DNA of 19,146 bases from PALSA-505 sp036495485 (lineage in GTDB: Bacteria; Actinomycetota; Actinomycetes; Streptosporangiales; Streptosporangiaceae). The notes below the pieces were generated by a model, which was given only the letters and a program-made list of their open reading frames with translations, was not told where the DNA came from and did not search any database. This document shows, piece after piece, positions 13,145 through 19,146 of this stretch. The stretch covers positions 1 through 19,146 of the forward strand of contig DASXMU010000391.1 of assembly GCA_036495485.1 (NCBI GenBank), read 5' to 3'. The position numbers and the translations under genes are program-made. Position 1 is the stretch's first letter, and the number at the start of each line of letters is the position of its first letter.

Positions 13145-13816
13145 CTAGCTACTGCGCTCGAACCTGAAGCCGACGCCGCGCACGGTGGTGATGTACCGGG
13201 AGCTGTGCGCGTCGTCGCCGAGCTTGCGGCGCAGCCAGGAGACGTGCATGTCCAGGGTCTTCGTCGAGGCCCACCACTTCGCGCCCCAGACGTCCCGCAT
13301 GAGCTGTTCCCTGGTGACGACCTTGCCCGCGTCCCTGATCAGCGCCCAGAGCAGGTCGAACTCCTTGGTGGTGAGCTCGAGCTCGATGTCGCCGGACCAG
13401 GCGCGGCGAGCCTCTGGGTCGATCCGCACGCCCTGCACCACCTGGGTCTCCGCGCTGCCCCGCCGCAGCAGAGCGCGTACCCGCGCCAGCAGCTCGGCCA
13501 GCCGGAACGGCTTGGTGACATAGTCGTCGGCCCCGGCGTCCAGGCCGATCACGGTGTCCACCTCGTCGGCCCTGGCGGTAAGCACGAGCACGGGTGTGGC
13601 CCGGCCCTCCGACCTGAGCCGGCGGCAGACTTCCAGGCCGTCAAGCTCGGGCAGCCCGAGGTCGAGCACGATCAGGTCGATGCCGCCACTCAGCGCGCGG
13701 CCAAGGGTCCCGGGACCGTCGGCCGACACATCGACGTCATAACCCTCACGGCGCAGTGCGCGTGCGAGGGGGTCCGAGATGGAGGGGTCATCTTCGGCTA
13801 GCAAAACGCTGGTCAT
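13145..13816 (-). CDS. OmpR/PhoB-family response regulator
   Basis: 223 residues. The receiver domain has the acidic pocket AEDD (8-10), the phosphoacceptor D52 in IVLDLGLPELDG, T80 in VLVLTARAD and K102 in YVTKPF. The C-terminal winged helix has LTTKEFDLLWALIRDAGKVV, then TREQLMRDVWGAKW, and ends with RYITTVRGVGFRFE, which is diagnostic of the OmpR class. It starts at ATG 13816, only 32 bases after the carboxylase gene on the same strand, and is followed by its cognate kinase. Because of that spacing it may be co-transcribed with the acyl-CoA catabolic genes. Confidence 0.94.
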   Translation of the reverse strand: MTSVLLAEDDPSISDPLARALRREGYDVDVSADGPGTLGRALSGGIDLIVLDLGLPELDGLEVCRRLRSEGRATPVLVLTARADEVDTVIGLDAGADDYVTKPFRLAELLARVRALLRRGSAETQVVQGVRIDPEARRAWSGDIELELTTKEFDLLWALIRDAGKVVTREQLMRDVWGAKWWASTKTLDMHVSWLRRKLGDDAHSSRYITTVRGVGFRFERSS

Positions 13817-13848
13817 GGGCAGATCGTACTTTCTTCTGGCAGGTGAAG

Positions 13849-15384
13849 TCAGACTGGCGTCACGCCGTGCCGGCGTCTGGAGAACGTCCTGTCCTTCCCC
13901 AGGGCCGCCGCGAACCTTCTGATCAGCTCGCCGCGCAGATCCTCCGGTTCGACGATGTCGTCCACGACGAGCTCGCCGGCCAGCCTGATGATGTCGATAT
14001 CGGTGTCGTACTCTCGGCGCAGCCGCTCGGTCTCGGCGGCCCGCGCCGCCTCGTCCTCGATCCCGGCGAGCTTGTTGTAGTAGACGGCATTGACCGCAGC
14101 CTCGGCGCCCATCACGGCGATCTTCGCGGTCGGCAGCGCCAGCGTCGCGTCCGGCTCGAAGCCGGGCCCAGCCATGGCATACAGGCCCGCGCCGTAGGCC
14201 TTGCGGACCACTACGCAGATCTTCGGCACGGTCGCCTCAGACACCGCGCTGATCATCTTCGCCCCGTGCCGGATGATGCCCTGCCGCTCCACCACGGTGC
14301 CGACCATGAAGCCGGGCACGTCGGCCAGGAACAGCAGCGGGACGTTGAAGGCATCACACATCTGGATGAACCTGGTGCCCTTGTCCGCCGAGTCCACGAA
14401 CAGCACGCCGCCCTTGAACATGGGGTTGTTCGCCACCACGCCGATGACCTGCCCGTCCAGCCGGGCGAACCCGGTGACCAGCTCCTTGGCCCACAGCGCG
14501 TGGACCTCGAACAGCGAGTCGGAGTCCACCAGGCCGCGCAGGTAGCGGCGCATGTCGAACGCCTGCCGCTCGCTCTCGGGCACCAGGGCGCGCAGCCGCT
14601 CCGCGTCGGCGGGCTTGGGCTCGGCGGCCGGGGTGGACGGCGGCCGCTGCTCCCAGTTGGACGGCAGGTAGGACAGGTAGCTGCGCACCGCGTCCAGGGC
14701 TTCGCGTTCGGAGCCGGCCAGGAAGTGGCCGCAGCCGGACACCGTGCAGTGCATCCGCCCGCCGCCCATCTCCTCCAGCGTGGTCTGCTCCTTGACCACC
14801 ATCTCGACCATGCGCGGGCTGCCCAGGTACATCGAGGCGTTCCCGTCCACCATGGCCACGTAGTCGCAGAACGCCGGGATGTACGCCCCGCCCGCTGCCG
14901 ACGGGCCGAACAGGGCACACACCTGGGGGATCGCCCCGGAGGCTCGCACCTGGGTGTGGAAGATCTTCCCGGCCCCCCGGCGGCCGGGGAACAGGTCGAT
15001 CTGGTCGGTGATCCGCGCGCCCGCCGAGTCCACCAGATAGACCATAGGCACACCGGCCGAGTAAGCCTTCTCGATGATCCGGATGATCTTCTCGACGGTT
15101 CGCGCGCCCCAGGAGCCCGCCTTCACCGTGGAGTCGTTGGCCATCAGCGCCACCGGCCTACCGTCGATCGTGGCGGTGCCGGTGATCACCCCGTCGGCGG
15201 GCAGGCTGGGGTCGAGCGCGTTGGCATAGCGCCCGTCCTCGGTGAAGCTGCCCTCGTCGGTGAGCAGCGCGATCCGGTCCCTGGCAAATAGCTTGCCCTT
15301 GGCCGCCGCAGACTCGTGGTACCGGGCGGCGCCACCCTGCTCGATCCGGGCCCGGAGATCGGCAAGTTCTGGATGTTCGTCCAC
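13849..15384 (-). CDS. Acyl-CoA carboxylase beta subunit (carboxyltransferase; methylcrotonyl-CoA carboxylase-like)
   Basis: 511 residues with both halves of the carboxyltransferase. The N-terminal half carries AKGKLFARDRIALLTDEGSF, the SAGARITDQIDLFPGR region, and GPSAAGGAYIPAFCDY with the oxyanion glycines. The C-terminal half carries GQVIGVVANNPMFKGGVLFV, DVPGFMVGTVVERQGIIRHG and MAGPGFEPDATLALPTAKIA with AVMGAEAAVNAVYY. It transfers carboxyl from biotin to an acyl-CoA. Next to HMG-CoA lyase and a hydratase, 3-methylcrotonyl-CoA (leucine breakdown) is the likely substrate, although propionyl- and acetyl-CoA carboxylases share this fold. No biotin-carrying alpha subunit is in the window. 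GTG 15384 is the start; it has no good ribosome site and lies 27 bases after the lyase stop. Confidence 0.85.
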   Translation of the reverse strand: MDEHPELADLRARIEQGGAARYHESAAAKGKLFARDRIALLTDEGSFTEDGRYANALDPSLPADGVITGTATIDGRPVALMANDSTVKAGSWGARTVEKIIRIIEKAYSAGVPMVYLVDSAGARITDQIDLFPGRRGAGKIFHTQVRASGAIPQVCALFGPSAAGGAYIPAFCDYVAMVDGNASMYLGSPRMVEMVVKEQTTLEEMGGGRMHCTVSGCGHFLAGSEREALDAVRSYLSYLPSNWEQRPPSTPAAEPKPADAERLRALVPESERQAFDMRRYLRGLVDSDSLFEVHALWAKELVTGFARLDGQVIGVVANNPMFKGGVLFVDSADKGTRFIQMCDAFNVPLLFLADVPGFMVGTVVERQGIIRHGAKMISAVSEATVPKICVVVRKAYGAGLYAMAGPGFEPDATLALPTAKIAVMGAEAAVNAVYYNKLAGIEDEAARAAETERLRREYDTDIDIIRLAGELVVDDIVEPEDLRGELIRRFAAALGKDRTFSRRRHGVTPV

Positions 15385-15411
15385 GCTCGCGAGGGTACTA
15401 GAGCGGTGTCG

Positions 15412-16326
15412 TCAGGCTGGGATCGTGCGGGTCCGTGGGCCTGCCCTGAGCACCTGCGAGGGCAGCGTGCGGCCGACGATCCGCTCGGCCCCGGCCGCCG
15501 CCTCGATCATCGCCGCCAGGTCGATGCCGGTGGACACGCCCATGTCCTCGACCATGTACACCAGTTCCTCGGTGGCGATGTTGCCGGTCGCGCCCGGCGC
15601 ATAGGGGCAGCCGCCGAGGCCGCCCACCGATGCGTCGAAGTCGGTCACGCCCAGCTCCAGCGCGGTCAGCACGTTCGCCAGGCCGGTGCCCCGGGTGTTG
15701 TGGAAGTGCAGGTTGAGGCTCGTGCCGGGGTGCTTCATCCGGAACTCACCGACCAGCTCGCGCACCCGGGACGGGGTGGCCATCCCGGTCGTGTCGCCGA
15801 ACGACACCGAGTCCGCGCCGTTGGCCACCGCGCGGCTGGCCACGCCGATGACCCGCTCCACCGGCACGTCGCCCTCGTAGGGGCAGCCCCAGGCGGTCGA
15901 GACGATCACCTGGCAGGTCGCACCGGCCTGGTGCGCGGCGTCGATGATGACCGCGATGTCGTCCAGCGACTCCTCGGTGCCCCGGTTGACGTTCTTGCGG
16001 TTATGCGTATCCGAGGCGGAGACCACGGCCTCCAGCTCGGTGAACCCGGCGCCGAGCGCGCGGGTGGCGCCGCGCGAGTTCGGCACCAGGGCGGAGTACC
16101 TGACCTGGTCGGCCCGGTGGATCTGCTGCCATACCTGGTCGGCGTCGGCCATCTGCGGGATGGCCTTGGGGTGCACGAACGACACGGCCTCGATCCGCCG
16201 CACGCCGGTCTGCGACAGCGCGTCGATCAGCTCGACCTTGGCCTGGGTGGGAACCGGGTCCTCGTTCTGCAAGCCGTCGCGCGGTCCTACCTCGCGCAGC
16301 GATATCCGGCCCGGAAGGTCGCTCAT
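15412..16326 (-). CDS. Hydroxymethylglutaryl-CoA lyase
   Basis: 304 residues of a DRE-TIM metallolyase that cleaves HMG-CoA to acetoacetate and acetyl-CoA, the last step of leucine degradation. Seen: REVGPRDGLQNE (11-22, with catalytic R16 and metal-binding D17), HFHNTRG (metal ligands H207 and H209), GLGGCPYAPGATGN (236-249, with the active-site C240 and N249). The family more often has HCHDTYG at the metal site; the HFHNTRG variant is, as I recall, usual in actinobacterial members. The ATG at 16326 with GGGAG upstream is chosen; the longer open frame overlaps the hydratase gene. Confidence 0.9.
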   Translation of the reverse strand: MSDLPGRISLREVGPRDGLQNEDPVPTQAKVELIDALSQTGVRRIEAVSFVHPKAIPQMADADQVWQQIHRADQVRYSALVPNSRGATRALGAGFTELEAVVSASDTHNRKNVNRGTEESLDDIAVIIDAAHQAGATCQVIVSTAWGCPYEGDVPVERVIGVASRAVANGADSVSFGDTTGMATPSRVRELVGEFRMKHPGTSLNLHFHNTRGTGLANVLTALELGVTDFDASVGGLGGCPYAPGATGNIATEELVYMVEDMGVSTGIDLAAMIEAAAGAERIVGRTLPSQVLRAGPRTRTIPA

Positions 16327-16345
16327 TGCCGTGCTCCCTCGTCTG

Positions 16346-17131
16346 CTATTCGCCGGGCCAGTTGGGGGCCCGCTTCTCGTTGAACGCCGCGATGCCCTCT
16401 TTTCTGTCCGCAGAGAACGCGGCCGTCCGCCAGGCGGCGTCCTCGATGTCAAGCCCGGCCGCGAGACCGGTGGCGGCGCCGTGGCGGATGGCTCTCTTGG
16501 CGGCCCTGACGGCGACGGGTGAGTTGCGGGCGATCTGGCCGGCCAGCCCGGCGGCCTCCTGGCGTGCCGTGCCGGGCGCGACCAGGCGGTCGGCCAGGCC
16601 GATCTGGAAGGCCTCGGCGGCGTCGACCCGGCGGCCGGTGAGGATCAGGTCGAGCGCCCGGCCCGGGCCGAGCTTGCGCAGGGCGAGCTGCGTCCCGCTG
16701 CCGCCGGGCACCAGCCCGACCGTGACCTCAGGCAGGCCGAACACGGCGGTCTCATCGGCCACGGTCAGGTCGCAGCTCAGCGCGAACTCGCAGCCGCCGC
16801 CGAGCGCGTAGCCGTGGACGGCGGCCACCGTCGGCTGCGGCAGGTTCAGGATCCCGCCAAACGCCGCGCGGAACACCGCCCGCTGCCGGGCGAAGTCGGC
16901 GTCGGTCATCCGGTTGCGTTCCTTCAGGTCGGCGCCCACACAGAACGCACGCTCGCCCGACGCCGCCAGCACGACCGCTCTGATCGCCGGGTCGGCGGCG
17001 ACCTCCGCACAGACGGCGATCAGGCGCTGCGCCATGGCCGTGCTGAGCGCGTTCATCGCATCCGGGCGGTCCAGCACGATCTCGGCGACATCTGGCTCGC
17101 CGTTCTCCCGGTACAGGCTGACCATGTCCAT
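16346..17131 (-). CDS. Enoyl-CoA hydratase/isomerase family protein
   Basis: 261 residues of the crotonase fold. The oxyanion-hole segment GERAFCVGADLKERN (59-73) and ALGGGCEFALSCDL (109-122) are present. Both glutamates used by true hydratases are in place: E115 in GGGCE and E135 in FGLPEVTVGLVPGGSG. It probably hydrates 3-methylglutaconyl-CoA to HMG-CoA, because it lies 19 bases before the HMG-CoA lyase gene and two genes before the carboxylase; a general enoyl-CoA hydratase is the alternative. ATG 17131 or ATG 17125 could be the start; neither has a clear Shine-Dalgarno. Confidence 0.9.
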   Translation of the reverse strand: MDMVSLYRENGEPDVAEIVLDRPDAMNALSTAMAQRLIAVCAEVAADPAIRAVVLAASGERAFCVGADLKERNRMTDADFARQRAVFRAAFGGILNLPQPTVAAVHGYALGGGCEFALSCDLTVADETAVFGLPEVTVGLVPGGSGTQLALRKLGPGRALDLILTGRRVDAAEAFQIGLADRLVAPGTARQEAAGLAGQIARNSPVAVRAAKRAIRHGAATGLAAGLDIEDAAWRTAAFSADRKEGIAAFNEKRAPNWPGE

Positions 17132-17155
17132 GGGGGGCAGGGTAGCGGAAGGGGG

Positions 17156-17662
17156 TCAGCGGTCCTCGCCGCTCAGCCGCTCCTGCTCGTCGTTGACCAG
17201 CTGGAACAGTGCGGCCTGGACCTGCTCGACATGGGGTATCTCGGTCAGCACGAGCTGGCCGTGTTCGCCGGCCGACTCCACCACCAGCTTGCCGCAGCCC
17301 AGCAGCCGGTCGATCAGCCCGTGCGAGAACGACACGTCGCTGATCCGCAGCAGCGGGAAGTCCCGGCCGGTGCGGGACACCAGCCCCTTGCGCAGCCGGA
17401 GCCGGCGGTTGGTCAGCTCGTAGGTGGTCGCCCGCCAGTTCAGGATCGGGATCAGCACCCAGATCACCAGGACGGCGACCCCGGCCACTCCCACTGCCAG
17501 CCGCTCGTACCCGGCAGAGGAGCCCGACGGGATCACGATCAGCAGGGTCAGCGCGGCGGCGATGGTAATCACCAGGAAGAACATCGGCCGCAGGATCGTC
17601 TTCCAGTGCGGGTGCACGAGAAGCACGCTGTGCTCCTCGTCGGTCAGTCGTCCATCGGCCAT
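17156..17662 (-). CDS. Membrane-anchored PH domain protein (bacterial PH, YdbS-like)
   Basis: About 168 residues. Two hydrophobic helices (about residues 28-46 and 56-76) are followed by a bacterial PH domain: WRATTYELTNRRLRLRKGLV, then SRTGRDFPLLRISDVSFSHG and LIDRLLGCGKLVVESAGEHG, ending in IPHVEQVQAALFQLVND. This is the standard layout of the former DUF304 proteins, of unknown biochemical role at the membrane. I chose ATG 17662 (MADGRLTDEE) since the family N-terminus begins with such an acidic stretch; ATG 17671 or 17689 add 3 or 9 residues. The next gene, the hydratase, starts 24 bases downstream. Confidence 0.85.
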   Translation of the reverse strand: MADGRLTDEEHSVLLVHPHWKTILRPMFFLVITIAAALTLLIVIPSGSSAGYERLAVGVAGVAVLVIWVLIPILNWRATTYELTNRRLRLRKGLVSRTGRDFPLLRISDVSFSHGLIDRLLGCGKLVVESAGEHGQLVLTEIPHVEQVQAALFQLVNDEQERLSGEDR

Positions 17663-17777
17663 GGCCCACATCGTGGCATGGAATGGCATATGGCTTGTAC
17701 TAGCGCGCCAGGGTCAGTGCGTGAAGGTGAACAACGCGGACATTCGGCTGGGGTGACTCAGGCGGGCTGGGTGATGG

Positions 17778-18611
17778 TCAGCGGAGGTGGAGGATGTCGC
17801 CGGCGCTGACCGCCAGGGGCCCGTTGGGTGTGCGGACCAGGAGGCGGCCGTCGGGGTCGATGTCGGTGGCGGTGCCCTGGGCGGTGGTGCCGCCGGGGAA
17901 CTCGACGCGGACCTGCTTGGTGAGGGTGGCGGACAGCCGGCGGTACTCGGGCCGCAGGCCGGATGGGTCGGGGTCGCCTGGGGCTGGCGGGGCGATCCAG
18001 GCCAGGTAGTGGCGCTCGACCTCGGTGAGGACGGCGCGCAGCAGCTCGCGGCGGTCCAGGCTTGCCGCGCCGGCGACGGCCAGCGACGTGGCTGTCTCGA
18101 CGGGAAGCTCGGCGCGCTGGGTGGAGACGTTGATGCCGACGCCGGTGACGATCGCGCCCGCCGACTGCTCGGCGAGGATCCCGGCCAGCTTCGCCTCACC
18201 GATCAGGACGTCGTTGGGCCATTTCAGGCTTGCGTCCAGCCCGGTCACGGAGCGGACCGCCGAGGCGACCGCGATCCCGGCCAGCAGCGGGATCCAGCCG
18301 CGTTTGGCCGGTGACACGGTGACCGGGCGCAGCAGGAAGGAGAACATCAGCGCGGCGCCGGGCGGGCTCGCCCAGGTACGTCCCATCCGGCCGCGTCCAG
18401 CGCTCTGCGCGTTCGCGACGTGCACGGTGCCCTCGGGCGCGCCGGTCACGGCCCGGGCCAGCAGGTCGGCATTGGTGGAGCCGGTCAGCCCGGCCACCGT
18501 CACCGACCGCCAGAACCCGCCGGCCACCACAAGCGATCGTGTCAGCTCCGCCGCGTCCAGCGGCCCCCGGTCACCATCCACCCCACGAGTATTGGGGGTC
18601 TCCATCCTCAT
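17778..18611 (-). CDS. birA: Biotin--[acetyl-CoA-carboxylase] ligase
   Basis: About 277 residues. It attaches biotin via biotinyl-AMP to the carrier lysine of biotin-dependent carboxylases. The catalytic core has GSTNADLLARA, AQSAGRGRMGRTWASPPGAA (adenylate loop), SLKWPNDVLIGEAKLAGILA (biotin/ATP site) and GVGINVS, and a C-terminal SH3-like domain ends DGRLLVRTPNGPL. It lacks the N-terminal HTH found in the E. coli repressor, so it is the catalytic-only type usual in actinobacteria. ATG 18611 or 18605 are both possible starts. The nearby carboxylase beta gene suits the function: its missing alpha subunit would be a substrate. Confidence 0.93.
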   Translation of the reverse strand: MRMETPNTRGVDGDRGPLDAAELTRSLVVAGGFWRSVTVAGLTGSTNADLLARAVTGAPEGTVHVANAQSAGRGRMGRTWASPPGAALMFSFLLRPVTVSPAKRGWIPLLAGIAVASAVRSVTGLDASLKWPNDVLIGEAKLAGILAEQSAGAIVTGVGINVSTQRAELPVETATSLAVAGAASLDRRELLRAVLTEVERHYLAWIAPPAPGDPDPSGLRPEYRRLSATLTKQVRVEFPGGTTAQGTATDIDPDGRLLVRTPNGPLAVSAGDILHLR

Positions 18612-18776
18612 GAGGAGTTTTTACCCCTCCGACACCAAAAGTCTTCCTGAGCACTTCCGCGATGGCCCGCGCAGCAGTAGCACAGTCGTCGCGGCCGGCA
18701 ATGCGCTCAGCAGTAGGCTCAAAGACCGCGACCTGTTCGTCCGAACGCGCCGTGCCATGCTCACGAAGGCGTCGTA

Positions 18777-19146
18777 TCAGCCGGTGTTCTGCAGACCGGC
18801 GGCGACGCCGTTGATGGTGAGGTGGAGCAGGCGTTCCAGGCGCTCGCGGTCCGCCTCAGCGGGAGGCCCGGCGCGCAGGGCCGCCAGTGCGCGCACCTGG
18901 AGGTATGAGAGCGCGTCCACGTAGGGGTCCCGCAGCGCCACCGCGCGGGACAGCACCGGCCGGTCGGCCAGCAGCCGGTCGTGGCCGGTCACGGCCAGGA
19001 CGAGCCGGCGGGTCAGGTCGTACTCGGTCAGCACCAGCGCGGTCAGGTCCGGCCGTCCGCCCAGGGCCAGGTACCGCGCGCCGATGTGCCGGTCGGTCTT
19101 GGCCAGGCTCATCTCGGCGTTGTCCAGCAAGACCGCGAGCAGCGGC
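18777..19146 (-). CDS. ppc: Phosphoenolpyruvate carboxylase, C-terminal fragment
   Basis: The last ~123 residues, with the 5' end cut off by the window edge; the frame is open to base 19146, so the TTG at 19130 is internal. The end matches PEPC: LLDNAEMSLAKTDRHIGARY, then a helical linker, ALRDPYVDALSYLQVRAL, and the terminal HLTINGVAAGLQNTG, where the C-terminal asparagine-threonine-glycine is invariant in the family. The enzyme carboxylates PEP to oxaloacetate. The 165 bases between it and birA hold no gene that I can support. Confidence 0.92.
   Translation of the reverse strand, partial: PLLAVLLDNAEMSLAKTDRHIGARYLALGGRPDLTALVLTEYDLTRRLVLAVTGHDRLLADRPVLSRAVALRDPYVDALSYLQVRALAALRAGPPAEADRERLERLLHLTINGVAAGLQNTG

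Noticed and set aside
12836..15291. Long plus-strand frames opposite the kinase, regulator and carboxylase genes
   Set aside because: These are mirror frames of GC-rich genes: His/Gly/Arg/Val-rich with no domain, while the minus-strand proteins are unmistakable.
1..19146. tRNA genes, rRNA or CRISPR arrays
   Set aside because: I saw no cloverleaf with a TTCGAATC-type arm, no rRNA stretch and no regularly spaced repeats. In particular, no tRNA lies at either island edge, which is why the dehydrogenase tail was considered as the att site.

Overview
The window is high-GC actinobacterial chromosome. The base composition, the frequent GTG starts, the F420-type PPOX protein, the XRE/DUF5753 and DUF6879 proteins and the purK-purE pair all point to a filamentous actinomycete (Streptomycetales or Streptosporangiales-like). 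I cannot name the species.

Layout. Bases 1-870 hold the 3' end of an ABC-type permease gene (plus strand) and a convergent PPOX-family gene. Bases about 874-8044 look like an inserted island of accessory genes. From 8000 to the right end the genes are ordinary chromosomal ones, nearly all on the minus strand: acyl-CoA dehydrogenase, purE, purK, a GtrA-family gene (plus strand), a histidine kinase and response regulator, an acyl-CoA carboxylase beta subunit, HMG-CoA lyase, enoyl-CoA hydratase, a PH-domain membrane protein, biotin-protein ligase (birA) and the C-terminal end of phosphoenolpyruvate carboxylase.

The island. The last 13 codons of the acyl-CoA dehydrogenase gene (8006-8044) reappear in the same orientation at 874-912, just upstream of the PPOX gene. 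Six of the seven base differences are synonymous. This is the pattern left when an element integrates into the 3' end of a gene, restores that end and displaces the old one. A second imperfect direct repeat (973-995 and 7848-7870) lies just inside. I see no integrase between the copies. The cargo has a plus-strand GntR/UTRA regulator facing a minus-strand operon across two similar palindromic operators, then a 74-aa protein, a DUF6879 protein and an XRE/DUF5753 regulator, and then a tight second operon.

The most interesting part is that second operon (5058 to 1492). It encodes a HATPase-type ATP-binding protein, a divergent APH-fold kinase-like protein, a radical SAM/SPASM enzyme, an unrecognised 55-codon gene with an excellent ribosome-binding site that looks like a RiPP precursor (C-terminal Cys-X-Cys, Ser-rich, ending in Tyr), a strong hairpin, and a full APH-family kinase. 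I infer a peptide natural-product locus that I cannot match to a named class.

The right half reads as branched-chain (leucine-type) acyl-CoA catabolism. The carboxylase beta subunit, HMG-CoA lyase and hydratase sit in one close-packed run that continues into a two-component system. BirA nearby would supply biotinylation for the carboxylase alpha subunit, which is not in the window.
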